Of a DNA stretch of 24,163 nucleotides, positions 1 to 8,614 are shown in pieces. This DNA is from an uncultured Rhodanobacter sp. (GTDB lineage Bacteria; Pseudomonadota; Gammaproteobacteria; Xanthomonadales; Rhodanobacteraceae), in the NCBI GenBank assembly GCA_937906285.1, contig CALCWL010000520.1:1-24163 (forward strand), in the 5' to 3' direction. The number at the start of each line of letters is the position of its first letter. Within the stretch, counting starts at the first letter, position 1. The translations under genes were made by a program, and so were the position numbers. The notes under the pieces are model-generated. The model made no database searches, was not told where the DNA came from, and saw only the letters and a list, made by a program, of their open reading frames with translations.

Positions 1-384
1 CGCAACCAGCCGCCGGTCAGCGTGCTGGTGATGGCGTGGCCGGCAAACCACTGCACGCCGGTGCACGACCATGCCGGCCTGTGGGGGCTGGAGCTGGCCC
101 TGGTCGGCGCGCTGGAAGTGCAGTCGTGGCGCCGCGACCCCGAGTCGGGCAACTTGCGCGCGCTGGGACGCGACTGGCTCGGCCCCGGCGACGGCATCTG
201 GTTCGAGGGCGATCCCGACCACGTGCATCGCTGCCGCAACCTGTCCCAGCACGAGACCGCGCTCACGCTGCACGTCTACGGCGGCGAACTGGACCACTAT
301 CAGGCCTACGAGCAGACCGCGCCCGCCGGGCCGTGGATGGCGCGGACCACCGATTGCGCGGTGGCCGGGCACTGGCCGGTCTGA
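1..384 (+). CDS. Cysteine dioxygenase-like cupin, 5' end outside window
   Basis: The reading frame is open from the first base, so the N-terminus lies outside the window; 127 residues to a TGA stop are visible. The segment PVHDHAGLWG carries the H-x-H of a thiol-dioxygenase cupin, a third histidine is available in DHVHRC, and LHVYGGELDHYQAYE resembles the LHVYSPP-like C-terminal strand of cysteine dioxygenase type I. These enzymes use a three-histidine Fe(II) site to add O2 to a thiol, for example cysteine to cysteine sulfinate, in the cytoplasm. A GTG at base 22 is an internal codon rather than a convincing start. The next gene begins 32 bases downstream, so the two are probably co-transcribed. 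The exact thiol substrate cannot be told from the visible part; 3-mercaptopropionate dioxygenases look similar. Confidence 0.75.
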   Translation, partial: RNQPPVSVLVMAWPANHCTPVHDHAGLWGLELALVGALEVQSWRRDPESGNLRALGRDWLGPGDGIWFEGDPDHVHRCRNLSQHETALTLHVYGGELDHYQAYEQTAPAGPWMARTTDCAVAGHWPV

Positions 385-416
385 CCGACGCCACGCCGGG
401 GAAACGGGGGAACCGC

Positions 417-1781
417 ATGTTTCGACGGGTCGCCATCATCGGCGGCGGCGCTGCGGCCGCCAGCCTGCTCAGCGAGCTGCTGGAGCGCGAGTCACCACAG
501 CCGCTGCAACTGGACTGGTTCACCGGTGCCGGCCAATCGGTGCGCGGCGTAGCCTACGGCACCGGCTCCGAGCGCCACCTGCTGAACGTGCGCGCCGCGT
601 CGATGGGCATGTTCGCCGGCAAGCCGCAGGGCTTCCTGGATTTCGTGCAGCACGACGATCCGGCGATTGCCGGCACCGATTTCCTGCCGCGCCGGCTTTA
701 CGGCGACTACCTGGAGGCCGAGGTGGCCCGCGCGCTGCAGCAGGGCAAGGCGCGCGGCCATCACGTCAACGTGGTGCCGTTCGAAGTCGATGCGCTGGTG
801 CCCGAACGCGACGGCATCACCGTGATGCACGGCGAGCGCAGCCACCGCGCCGACGCCGCCGTGCTGGCGCTGGGTGCACTGCCGCCGCAGCCACTGAAGG
901 GCGTCAGCGCAGCCGCGCTGGACAGCGGTCGCTACATCGTCGACCCGTGGCCGTGGCTGGCGCAGCTCGACGCGCTGCCGCAGCCGCGCACCGTGGCGGT
1001 GATCGGCCTGGGGCTCACCGCGGTCGACGTGTTGCTGGAACTCTCCGCGCGCTGGCCGCACACCACCTTCGTCGCCACCTCGCGCCATGGCCTGCTGCCC
1101 GAGGCGCACCTGGCTCATGCCGGCACGCCTGCCGGCGACAGCGCCGAACTGGTGGATGCCATGCGCGACGGACCGGAGATCCGCCGCTGGATGCACTTGC
1201 TGCGGGAAGCGATCGCGCCGCCGGGCATCGAGTGGCGCACCGTCGTCGACAGTCTGCGCCCACACTTGCCGAGCCTGTGGGGCGAGCTGCCGCCCGCGCA
1301 GCGCGCGCGCTTCATGCGGCATGCCCGCTGGGCGTGGGAACGTGCGCGCCATCGGATGCCGCCGCAGGTGCACGAGGCCATCGTCGCGCTCGAACGGCAG
1401 GGTCGACTGCGGCGCCGACGCGGCCGCCTGCAGGCTGCCGAACCGGCTGATCAGGGCCTGCAACTGCGCTTTCGGCACGCCGGGCACAGCGAGGTGTTGC
1501 ACGCGGACCTGGCGATCCAGACGACCGGACTGGACACCGACGTGCGGCACAGCCGTCATCGACTGGTGCGCCAGTTGCTCACCAACGCCCACGTCACCGG
1601 CGACCCGCTCGGCCTCGGCCTGGTGGCCAGCCCCGATGGCCGCCTGCACCACGACGGCCAGCCGTGGCCGCATCTGTTCGCCATCGGCAGCCTGCTGCGC
1701 GGCACCTTGTGGGAATCCACCGCGATGCCGGAAATCCGCCAGCAGGCCCGCAGCCTGGCCGACTTGGTCCTGGCCGGCTGA
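417..1781 (+). CDS. FAD/NAD(P)-binding protein (NAD_binding_9 / YdhS-like)
   Basis: The product is 454 residues from an ATG preceded by a purine-rich GGGGAAACGGGGGAA tract. The N-terminus RRVAIIGGGAAAASLL is a Rossmann dinucleotide-binding turn. A second nucleotide-binding strand, TVAVIGLGLTAVDVLLEL, lies near residue 195, and QTTGLDTDVRHSRHRLVRQL plus AIGSLLRGTLWESTAMPEIR form the C-terminal FAD-domain part. This matches the PF13454 family of FAD-NAD(P)-binding proteins, to which E. coli YdhS belongs. These proteins are poorly characterised, so no reaction can be named. Placement directly behind the thiol-dioxygenase-like cupin suggests a shared role in sulfur or thiol metabolism, but that is inference from position only. 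The cardiolipin synthase follows 18 bases later. Confidence 0.8.
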   Translation: MFRRVAIIGGGAAAASLLSELLERESPQPLQLDWFTGAGQSVRGVAYGTGSERHLLNVRAASMGMFAGKPQGFLDFVQHDDPAIAGTDFLPRRLYGDYLEAEVARALQQGKARGHHVNVVPFEVDALVPERDGITVMHGERSHRADAAVLALGALPPQPLKGVSAAALDSGRYIVDPWPWLAQLDALPQPRTVAVIGLGLTAVDVLLELSARWPHTTFVATSRHGLLPEAHLAHAGTPAGDSAELVDAMRDGPEIRRWMHLLREAIAPPGIEWRTVVDSLRPHLPSLWGELPPAQRARFMRHARWAWERARHRMPPQVHEAIVALERQGRLRRRRGRLQAAEPADQGLQLRFRHAGHSEVLHADLAIQTTGLDTDVRHSRHRLVRQLLTNAHVTGDPLGLGLVASPDGRLHHDGQPWPHLFAIGSLLRGTLWESTAMPEIRQQARSLADLVLAG

Positions 1782-1799
1782 ACCGGCGCGGCCGTCACC

Positions 1800-3191
1800 A
1801 TGACTGCCAGCGCCCTCACTGCCTGCATCGTCGCGCTGCACCTGCTCGGCGCGCTGTCGGCCCTGCACGCGATCCGCCACGCGCGCACGCCGCAGGGTGC
1901 GGTCGGCTGGATGCTGGGCCTGTTGCTGCTGCCGTACGTGACCTTGCTGCCGTACCTCTACCTGGGCTCCAGCCGCTTCTTCGGCTACCACGCCGGCCAC
2001 AGCGCGCCGACGTCGCAGGCGTTGCCGACGAGCGCGGAGGCCAGCGTCGTCGACCCGGCCTGCGCACGCTTCGCCGCAATCAGCGCGCTGCAACGGCGGC
2101 CGTTTCGCAGCGGCCATCGCCTGCGCCTGCTGATCGACGGCGAAGGCACCTTCGCGGCGATGCTGGCCGCGATGGCAACAGCCGAGCATTGTCTGCTGGT
2201 GCAGTTCTTCGTGATCCACGACGACGCGCTGGGAAGGCGCCTGCAGCAGGTGCTGCTGCAACGCGCGGCCGCCGGCGTGCAGGTGTGCGTGCTGTTCGAC
2301 GGCGTCGGCAGCCACGCGCTGCCGCGTCGCTACGTGCAAACGCTGCGCGAAGGTGGCGTGGCGATCCACCGCTTTGCCACGCATCGCCTGCGCAACCGCT
2401 TCCAGCTCAACTTCCGCAACCACCGCAAGATCGTGGTGGTCGACGGCGCGCGCGGTTTCGTCGGCGGCCTCAACGCGGGCGACGAATACCTGGGCCGCAA
2501 GCCGCCGCTGTCGCCATGGCGCGACACCATGCTGGAACTGTGCGGGCCGGCGGTGGCCGACCTGCAGCAGGTGTTCGCCGACGACTGGCAATGGATCACC
2601 GGGCAGTTGCCGCCGCTGCTGGACGCGCCGCAGGACGAAGGTCATGCCAGCGCGCTGGTGGTCGCGGCCGGGCCGGCCGACCGCCTGGAAACCGGCTCGC
2701 TGTTCTTCACCGCGGCGATCCATGCCGCGCGCCGGCGGTTGTGGCTGAGCACGCCGTACTTCGTGCCCGACACGGCGGTGCGGTCGGCGCTGCAGCTGGC
2801 CGTGCTGCGCGGGGTCGACGTGCGCGTGCTGATCCCGTCGCGACCGGATCACCACACCGTGTTCCTCTCCTCCACCCTGCATGCGTACCACGCGGTGCGT
2901 GCCGGCATCGGCATGTTCCGCTACCAGCCGGGCTTCCTGCACCAGAAGGCGCTGTTGATCGATGACGATGCCGCCGCGATCGGCAGCCTGAATCTGGACA
3001 GCCGCTCGTTCCGACTCAACTTCGAAGTCGGCGCGCTGGTCGTCGACGGGGCGTTCGCCGGCGAAGTCGAAGCGATGCTGCGCACGGACTTCAGTCGTGC
3101 CGTGGCGATCGACGAGCGCGAGTATCGCGACGCGTCGTATCTTCGCCGCGTCGCGATGCACGTGGCGCGGCTGTTCGATCCGTTGCTGTAG
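1800..3191 (+). CDS. cls: Cardiolipin synthase (phospholipase D family)
   Basis: The 463-residue protein has two N-terminal hydrophobic segments (about residues 3-25 and 35-55, with the loop HARTPQGAVGW), typical of the PLDc_N membrane anchor. It also carries both HKD motifs. The first is NHRKIVVVDG (H208, K210, D215) followed by GGLNAGDEYLG. The second is LHQKALLIDD (H381, K383, D388) followed by GSLNLDSRSFRLNFEV. Cardiolipin synthases of this type join two phosphatidylglycerol molecules, releasing glycerol, at the inner membrane. Length, anchor and spacing of the two motifs fit the bacterial family. The ATG lies 18 bases after the previous stop, so it is likely in the same transcript. The TAG stop is part of a GTAGGAGCGG repeat that leads into the terminator. 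Confidence 0.93.
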   Translation: MTASALTACIVALHLLGALSALHAIRHARTPQGAVGWMLGLLLLPYVTLLPYLYLGSSRFFGYHAGHSAPTSQALPTSAEASVVDPACARFAAISALQRRPFRSGHRLRLLIDGEGTFAAMLAAMATAEHCLLVQFFVIHDDALGRRLQQVLLQRAAAGVQVCVLFDGVGSHALPRRYVQTLREGGVAIHRFATHRLRNRFQLNFRNHRKIVVVDGARGFVGGLNAGDEYLGRKPPLSPWRDTMLELCGPAVADLQQVFADDWQWITGQLPPLLDAPQDEGHASALVVAAGPADRLETGSLFFTAAIHAARRRLWLSTPYFVPDTAVRSALQLAVLRGVDVRVLIPSRPDHHTVFLSSTLHAYHAVRAGIGMFRYQPGFLHQKALLIDDDAAAIGSLNLDSRSFRLNFEVGALVVDGAFAGEVEAMLRTDFSRAVAIDEREYRDASYLRRVAMHVARLFDPLL

Positions 3192-3217
3192 GAGCGGCTG
3201 CAGCGTCGCGCGACCGG
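3187..3217. repeat. REP-like GTAGGAGCGGCT intergenic element
   Basis: The sequence TGTAGGAGCGGCTGCAG followed by CGTCGCGCGACCGG resembles the short palindromic TGTAGGAGCGG...CGCGACCGG elements scattered between genes in Xanthomonadales and Pseudomonas. This copy begins inside the last codons of the cardiolipin synthase gene and supplies its stop codon. Only one copy was seen in the window, so the repeat identity rests on recognition of the motif. Confidence 0.45.
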
Positions 3218-3223
3218 AAAAAG

Positions 3224-3248
3224 AAGCCGGCACATCCTGTGCCGGCTT
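3224..3248 (-). terminator. Intrinsic terminator between convergent genes
   Basis: A perfect 11-base inverted repeat (AAGCCGGCACA, loop TCC, TGTGCCGGCTT) lies between the convergent cardiolipin synthase and TonB-receptor genes. On the minus strand the stem is followed by TTCTTTTTCC, a good U-tract, so it should stop transcripts of the receptor. On the plus strand only CTTTG follows, so termination of the left operon would be weaker. Confidence 0.8.
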
Positions 3249-3414
3249 TGCCTCGGGGAAAGTCTCCGGGCCGGGTGGCCTGTCGCGGCAACCCGCGCTT
3301 GACGTGCATTTCGTACCGTGAGTGTCGGGAGCGCCTTTCCATGGGCTCCCGAGGGGTGGCCGACGCGCCCGGCCTGTCGATACCGCCAAGCCATGCCGCC
3401 GGCGCCGCGCGCCG

Positions 3415-6400
3415 TCAGAAGTCGTAACTGACGCCAAGGCGCACGTAACGGGGCTGGGACTGATATACCGCCATGCGATAGGTGGTGTACTCGCCCCCGG
3501 TCGAGCCGTAGAACGGATCGGTCTGCGTGGTTACCCGGTTGTTGAGCACGTTGTAGACCATCACGTTGAAGCCGAGCTTCTTGTCGGCCCACAAAGGTCG
3601 GTATTCGGCGCTCAGGCTGACGGTGTACTGCCACGGGTTGTGGCCGGCGTCGCCCGGTCGCGACACCTTGCCGGCACACCAGTGGTAATAGGCGCCGTAG
3701 CCAAGTCCCGGGTTGGTCTCGTCCAGGCCGTACATGCCAAGACAACTGCGCGGCGCACCGGAAATGATGGCCAGGTTGCCGGACAACATCCACTCAGGCG
3801 TCAGCTGGTAGGAGCCATACGCCTTGATCTGGTGGCGGCGACTGTTGGAGAGTTCGCCGTTGGCGTACTCCATGACCTGCGCGTAATCCCAGTCCACCGT
3901 GGCGGATACGTCCACCTGACCGATATCCGAACGCACCTGGCCCTCGCTGTTGCCGTAGTTGCGCGAGAACAGGTAGTCGACCTTGCCGAACCACTTGCCG
4001 TCAAACGGATGCTCGAGGAACAACTCCAGTCCGTAGTAATGACGCTTGATTCCGGACGAGAAACCGAAATCCGCCGTGGTCATCGGCACCGAGTAGTAGC
4101 TGCCATCGTACTTCTGTACCTTGAGAATATTGGTGCGCCCGGGGTTGAACAGATAGGCGCCGGAAATCGCGTTGGCGTCATAGGTGCCGGGGTCGATGCC
4201 CATGCGATCCATCTTGGCCGCGATGGCGCCGGAGTCGCTGTAATCGTCGATGGCGGTGCGCAGGTTCCGGTAGCTGGCCTTGGCACCGTAGACCCAGGTA
4301 TCTCCGAGTTTCTTGTCGAATCCCAGGATGAACTCGTCCTGGTGCTCCGACTTCAGGTTGGTGGCCGTCACCATCTTGGGATCGTGCGGCTGACCATACT
4401 CGCGATTGGCCGAGATCGGTGCCCCGGGGCCACGACTGGTGTCGATCGGCGTGAGCCCGGTCGGCTGGCCGTTGGAATCGATGCCGGTGTAGGTGAAATA
4501 CTCGCGCGTGAACAGCGGGGCGCCGGCCTGGCGCATCGCCACGGTAGCGGGCAGCGCGAGGAAATAGCGGCCGGCATTGCCGTAGACCTTGAAGCTGGAG
4601 TCGCCATTGACGTCCCAACTGAAGCCCACGCGCGGCGCCCACTGGGGCTTGGTCAGGCGCAGGTAGGCCTCGCCACCCGGATTGTAGTTGGTGAACTGAT
4701 CGTTGCGCAGGCCCAGCTTGAGCAACCAGCGGTCGCTGACCTGCCAGCTGTCTTCGATGTATTGCGCACGCTGTTCCACGCGTACCGAACCACCGCCGTA
4801 GCGGCGGTACTTCGCCACGTAGTAGCCGGTTGCGCCACCCGGGTAGGTACCCGGTGCAGCAACGTACGGATCAGCGCCGGGCACACCGATGATCGGGGTG
4901 CCCGCGGCGCCCTTGTTGTACTCCCAGGCATAGCCCGGGTCGGCCATCCTGTTGCCGTCGTTGTTGTCCTCGATGGTCTGGTTGTCGATACCAGCCGAAA
5001 GGGTATGGCTGCCGAGTCGATAGCTCAGATCGAGACGCAGGTTGGTATTGCGCGATGTATGGGTCGGATCGTCAACCGCGCCCAGAGTCTGCGGGCTGAT
5101 GATGGTCGTGCCGCCGTTCAGCGCCGGGTTCTGCTTGCTGGCGCTGTAGAGGCGTGCGATGTCCGGGTACAGATTGGTCACCTGGTTGAAGTAGGTACCG
5201 TCCATGCGGCCGTACATGGCCGACAAGGTCAGGTCGTCGGTGAGGTAGCTGGTGAACTTTGCGACATAGAGATCCGCGCCGGTCTTGGTGGGGATGGCGC
5301 GGTTGGCAAGGGCGCCCGTCTTGCCGGTGTCGTAGTCGTATGCGAGGCGGTCCGCCGAATAGGAGCGCTTGGTGGAAGCACCCGTCAGCTCCAGGATATT
5401 GCTGTCGTTGATGTTCCAGTCGAGCTTGGCGTACCACTTGGGGTAATCGTTGCGGTACCTGGTGTCATACGGCGAATCGGTGCTGCCGATGCTGTTGCCT
5501 TGTCGCCGCTCGGCCTCCACCGAGGCAAACAGGAACAGCTTGTCCTCGATCAGCGGGCCACCGGCGTAGGCACTGGCCACCGTGGTCCACGACTTGTCCT
5601 GGGCGTTGCGGTCATACAACTTGCCCTTGTCGGAGCCGCTGACGAAATAGATGTCCTTCTGGTCGCCGCGGGCGAATGCGGGCGTCCACAACACCTGGCC
5701 ACCGAAGTGCCAGGCGTTGGTGCCTCGCTTGCCGACCTGACTGATCACGCCGCCATCGGAGCGTCCGTAGGCGGCGCCGTAGCCGCCACTGAGAATCTCC
5801 TGCTGGTCGATTGATCCGTAGGGCAGCGCAAAGCCGCCGAAGTTGCTCAAGGGGTCGGTCGTGTTGAATCCATTGATGTAATAGGCGTTCTCGGTGACCG
5901 AGGAGCCGCCGAAGGAAATCACCGAGCCACCGGTAGGGCCGTCAAAATAGCCGCTGCCTTCGACCACGCCCGGTGCGAGCAGCGCAATGGCCTCGGCACT
6001 GCGCGCCAACGGCAGCCTGGCCAGTTGCTCGGCGGTGATCACCGTGCGCGAGTCGACGCCGGTAACGTCGATGGCAGGCAGCGAGTTGGCGCTCACGGTG
6101 ACCACATCGAGATTCTTCACGCCTGGCGCCACGAAGGAAACTTCCGTTCCGCCGCCCACGCGCAGGGTGACGTTCGAGCGCGAGTCCACCGTCGCGCCAT
6201 CCTTCATCAAGGTGACGGTATAGGTGCCCAGCGGCAGGTTGTCGAAGGTGTAGCGGCCCTGCGCGCCGACCGTCACGCTGCGGGTCAGGCCTGCGGCATT
6301 GCTCACGGAAACCGTCTCGCCGGACGCCACCGGCGCCTGGCCGAAGATGCTGCCGGTCGTGGCTTGGCCGATCGCACCGGTGGAAACGGCCAGCCCCGCG

Positions 6401-6462
6401 AACAGGGCCAAGGCCAGGACGTTGCGACGGCACAACGCCGCTCGCGTCACATGCTTGCTCAT
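3415..6462 (-). CDS. Oar-like TonB-dependent outer-membrane receptor
   Basis: This is a 1015-residue protein. The start ATG at 6462 is preceded by GGAGAAACTACTG, a good ribosome site; the open frame extends further upstream but without signal-peptide character. Residues 1-34 form a signal peptide ending in AIGQA. Residues about 35-110 are a carboxypeptidase-regulatory-like beta domain (GRYTFDNLPLGTYTVTLMKDG). LDVVTVSA near residue 117 looks like a TonB box, the plug follows (VITAEQLARLPLARSAEAIA, GYGAAYGRSDGGVISQVGKRG), and the remainder is a beta barrel ending in the terminal phenylalanine motif RLGVSYDF. Oar-type receptors import large or peptide-like substrates using TonB energy. Its position next to the hydroxyproline operon and an AraC-type regulator suggests uptake of collagen-derived peptides, but the ligand is inference. 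A terminator lies about 165 bases downstream. Confidence 0.9.
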   Translation of the reverse strand: MSKHVTRAALCRRNVLALALFAGLAVSTGAIGQATTGSIFGQAPVASGETVSVSNAAGLTRSVTVGAQGRYTFDNLPLGTYTVTLMKDGATVDSRSNVTLRVGGGTEVSFVAPGVKNLDVVTVSANSLPAIDVTGVDSRTVITAEQLARLPLARSAEAIALLAPGVVEGSGYFDGPTGGSVISFGGSSVTENAYYINGFNTTDPLSNFGGFALPYGSIDQQEILSGGYGAAYGRSDGGVISQVGKRGTNAWHFGGQVLWTPAFARGDQKDIYFVSGSDKGKLYDRNAQDKSWTTVASAYAGGPLIEDKLFLFASVEAERRQGNSIGSTDSPYDTRYRNDYPKWYAKLDWNINDSNILELTGASTKRSYSADRLAYDYDTGKTGALANRAIPTKTGADLYVAKFTSYLTDDLTLSAMYGRMDGTYFNQVTNLYPDIARLYSASKQNPALNGGTTIISPQTLGAVDDPTHTSRNTNLRLDLSYRLGSHTLSAGIDNQTIEDNNDGNRMADPGYAWEYNKGAAGTPIIGVPGADPYVAAPGTYPGGATGYYVAKYRRYGGGSVRVEQRAQYIEDSWQVSDRWLLKLGLRNDQFTNYNPGGEAYLRLTKPQWAPRVGFSWDVNGDSSFKVYGNAGRYFLALPATVAMRQAGAPLFTREYFTYTGIDSNGQPTGLTPIDTSRGPGAPISANREYGQPHDPKMVTATNLKSEHQDEFILGFDKKLGDTWVYGAKASYRNLRTAIDDYSDSGAIAAKMDRMGIDPGTYDANAISGAYLFNPGRTNILKVQKYDGSYYSVPMTTADFGFSSGIKRHYYGLELFLEHPFDGKWFGKVDYLFSRNYGNSEGQVRSDIGQVDVSATVDWDYAQVMEYANGELSNSRRHQIKAYGSYQLTPEWMLSGNLAIISGAPRSCLGMYGLDETNPGLGYGAYYHWCAGKVSRPGDAGHNPWQYTVSLSAEYRPLWADKKLGFNVMVYNVLNNRVTTQTDPFYGSTGGEYTTYRMAVYQSQPRYVRLGVSYDF

Positions 6463-6806
6463 CAGTAGTTTCTCCAGATCATTCCAATGCCGTGCCCCCG
6501 CATTCGTCATGGACGGACGCGCCGGCCCGGCGGCGGTTGCCGCTTCTGGAGCCCTTCGATTCGGCTTATGGCGACTTGCTCCCCGTGTCGCCCTCCCCCC
6601 ATCCGACCGCTGCCGGACGGGCCCCACCTCGACGCCGTTCATCGCAACGGCGATTGATCGAAAGCGATGGCCGCACCAAGAACCCGGCCTCATGATGTAG
6701 ACGTCGCGTGGGCACGTCTTGATCGGTTTCGGTCGTCCGCACGCTGAGTTCGGCACAACTGCCAATGCGGCATGCCGCCGCTCGAAACCGGCCGGTGCCG
6801 ATCTGC
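6463..6806. other. Intergenic region upstream of the TonB receptor
   Basis: These 344 bases separate the receptor from the regulator gene; both are read on the minus strand. The region must hold the receptor promoter, but I could not identify a convincing -35/-10 pair. Two short perfect palindromes lie near the regulator end: GCGGCATGCCGC at 6767-6778 and ACCGGCCGGT close to 6790. Neither is followed by a T-run, so they are not clear terminators; they could be part of a hairpin ending the regulator transcript. No small coding region with a plausible start was found. Confidence 0.4.
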
Positions 6807-7520
6807 CTACGCGCGATCGCCGCCGCGCAGGGCGCGGTACGCGCGCGGGGTCATGCCCACAGTCGCCTTGAACTGTCGCGCGAAAGCGCTCTGGTCGGTG
6901 AAGCCGCACGCCAGCCCCACGGTTGCCACACTGTCCTTGCCAGGCAGCATCTGCATCGCCGCTTCGATGCGCAGTTTGGTCATGGCCTGCTGCGGCGTGA
7001 TCTGGAACACCCGTCGGAAATGCCGCTCGAGCTGGGCCACCGAAACCTGCGCGAGCTCGGCCAGGGTGGCCACGCGCACATTCTCCGCATAGTGGGCCTG
7101 CATGTAATCCATCACATGGATGAGGCGTGCGTAGGTTGGATGCCGTCCGTCAGGCTTGCGCAGATCCCGCGATATGCCGATCACGCCACACACCTCACCA
7201 CGGGAGCGGAACGGATACTTGCAGGTGAGGCACCACCCCGGCACACGGTTGGGGAGTATGTGCACTTCCAACTGGTTCTCGATCGCCTCGCCGGCCAAGA
7301 CGCGGCTGTCCTGCGATGCGTAGGAAGCCCCCAGCACGCGCGGAAAAAGCTCGGTCACGGCGTGGCCGATCACCTCGTCGCGTCGTTTGAGGCCCAGTCG
7401 CCGCACCAGGGTCATGTTGGCGTGCGTGTAACGGCCGAGGCGATCTTTCACGAAAAAAACCGCATCCGGGAGGACATCGAACAGTGTCTGCAGTTCGCCC
7501 GCAGGAATTTTCACGTCCAT
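6807..7520 (-). CDS. PAS-domain AraC-family transcriptional regulator (operon-proximal)
   Basis: The product is 237 residues from ATG 7520, which follows CGGGGAG with 8-base spacing; upstream in-frame codons lack a ribosome site. Residues about 8-120 form a PAS sensor (VLPDAVFFVKDRLGRYTHAN, PGWCLTCKYPF, VIGISRDL). Residues about 130-233 form an AraC/XylS double helix-turn-helix (LAELAQVSVAQLERHFRRVF and VGLACGFTDQSAFARQFKA, ending GMTPRAYRAL). It lies divergent from the hydroxyproline operon with 155 bases between start codons, the usual layout for a local activator, and has the TonB receptor downstream on its own strand. The PAS domain probably senses a pathway intermediate or related small molecule; which one cannot be read from the sequence. 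It has a paralogue at 18943-19695 with the same design. Confidence 0.88.
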   Translation of the reverse strand: MDVKIPAGELQTLFDVLPDAVFFVKDRLGRYTHANMTLVRRLGLKRRDEVIGHAVTELFPRVLGASYASQDSRVLAGEAIENQLEVHILPNRVPGWCLTCKYPFRSRGEVCGVIGISRDLRKPDGRHPTYARLIHVMDYMQAHYAENVRVATLAELAQVSVAQLERHFRRVFQITPQQAMTKLRIEAAMQMLPGKDSVATVGLACGFTDQSAFARQFKATVGMTPRAYRALRGGDRA

Positions 7521-7675
7521 ACGTCGTACTCCCCGAGTCGTGATCGAGAGGTTGTGCGATGACGTTTTCGACAGTAGCAAGCAGTTGTTCGCCGCGCATC
7601 AATTGTGCTCATTTCCGCATGTCCAAGCACCGGACTTGCCTAGACGCTCCGATGGGGTGCCGCGAACATGGGCAC
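7521..7675. promoter_or_regulatory. Divergent control region between regulator and hydroxyproline operon
   Basis: The 155 bases between the minus-strand PAS-AraC start (7520) and the plus-strand epimerase start (7676) must contain the promoter of at least the long catabolic operon, and probably the operator of the regulator. The centre (about 7580-7615) is less GC-rich than its surroundings and contains TTGTTCG and CAATTGTG, but no canonical -35/-10 pair could be assigned. No clear long inverted or direct repeat was seen. Confidence 0.4.
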
Positions 7676-8614
7676 ATGCACACCATCCACGTCATCGATT
7701 CGCACACCGGCGGCGAGCCGACCCGCGTCGTCCTCGGCGGGCTGCCTTGCCTGGGCGAGGGCAGCCTGGGCGAACAACGCCAGCTTTTTCGCGACAACCA
7801 CGATGCGTGGCGACGCGCGGTGACCTGCGAGCCGCGCGGTTCGAGCGCCATGGTGGGCGCCCTGCTGCGTCCCGCGCAAAGTGCCGACGCATGCACCGGC
7901 GTGATCTTCTTCAACAACGTCGGCTACCTGGGCATGTGCGGGCACGGCACCATCGGGGTCGTCCGCACGTTGGCGCATCTGGGGCAAATCGCCCCCGGCA
8001 AGCACTGCCTGGATACTCCCGTGGGCAAGGTGGGCGCCGAGCTGCATGCGGACGGGCGCGTGTCCGTCGACAACGTGAGAAGCTACCGGCACGCTGCCAA
8101 CTTGCGCATCGAGGTGCCGGGCTACGGCACGGTGCGCGGCGACATCGCCTGGGGCGGCAACTGGTTCTTCATCACCCGTGACACGCCCCTGCCGCTTGAG
8201 CTCCGCCATCAACGCGGGTTGACGACGTACACCGAAGCCATCCGGCACGCACTGGAAGCCGCGGGCGTCCGTGGCGCGAACCAGGGCGAGATCGACCACA
8301 TCGAGATCAACGCCCCCTCCGCCACGCCGGGCATCGACGCGCGCAACTTCGTCCTCTGCCCCGGCATGGAGTACGACCGTTCGCCCTGCGGCACCGGCAC
8401 CAGCGCCAAACTGGCCTGCCTTGCCGCCGACGGCAAGCTCGCGCCCGGGCAACTCTGGCGCCAGGAAAGCATCCTGGGCAGCGTGTTCGAGGCGCGCTAC
8501 ACGGCGGACGAACAAGGCGTGCTGCCGCAGATCACCGGGACGGCGCACATCACAGCGCGGTCGACGCTGCTGATCGACGACAACGACCCGTTTGCCTGGG
8601 GCAGCAGTGCGTAA
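7676..8614 (+). CDS. lhpA: 4-hydroxyproline epimerase
   Basis: This 312-residue member of the proline racemase family interconverts trans-4-hydroxy-L-proline and cis-4-hydroxy-D-proline, the entry step of bacterial hydroxyproline catabolism. Both catalytic cysteines are present: C88 in GMCGHGTIG and C238 in DRSPCGTGTSA. Trans-3-hydroxyproline dehydratases of the same family carry Thr in place of the second. The N-terminus IHVIDSHTGGEPTRVV is typical. Start 7676 was chosen because it places the cysteines at 88 and 238 and gives the usual 310-residue length; an in-frame ATG at 7652 and a longer open frame exist, and the ribosome site is not obvious. The TAA stop overlaps the next ATG (TAATG), implying translational coupling to the dehydrogenase. 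Confidence 0.93.
   Translation: MHTIHVIDSHTGGEPTRVVLGGLPCLGEGSLGEQRQLFRDNHDAWRRAVTCEPRGSSAMVGALLRPAQSADACTGVIFFNNVGYLGMCGHGTIGVVRTLAHLGQIAPGKHCLDTPVGKVGAELHADGRVSVDNVRSYRHAANLRIEVPGYGTVRGDIAWGGNWFFITRDTPLPLELRHQRGLTTYTEAIRHALEAAGVRGANQGEIDHIEINAPSATPGIDARNFVLCPGMEYDRSPCGTGTSAKLACLAADGKLAPGQLWRQESILGSVFEARYTADEQGVLPQITGTAHITARSTLLIDDNDPFAWGSSA

Noticed and set aside
3325..3352. Inverted repeat TCGGGAGC...GCTCCCGA as a second terminator
   Set aside because: The loop is 12 bases long and no T-run follows on either strand; the hairpin at 3224-3248 is far better.
492..3437. Very long minus-strand open frame opposite the FAD protein and cardiolipin synthase
   Set aside because: It is the mirror frame of GC-rich plus-strand genes, has low-complexity Arg/Gln/His-rich translation and no recognisable domain.
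3322..5814. 830-codon plus-strand open frame opposite the TonB receptor
   Set aside because: The minus-strand frame encodes a complete TonB receptor with signal peptide, plug and terminal Phe; the plus frame is its shadow.
6767..6794. Palindromes GCGGCATGCCGC and ACCGGCCGGT as terminator or operator
   Set aside because: They are short GC palindromes expected by chance in GC-rich DNA, with no T-run and no repeated copy elsewhere in the window.
6463..6909. N-terminal extension of the TonB receptor frame
   Set aside because: The extension lacks a signal peptide or ribosome site; ATG 6462 has GGAGAA upstream and is followed directly by a good signal sequence.
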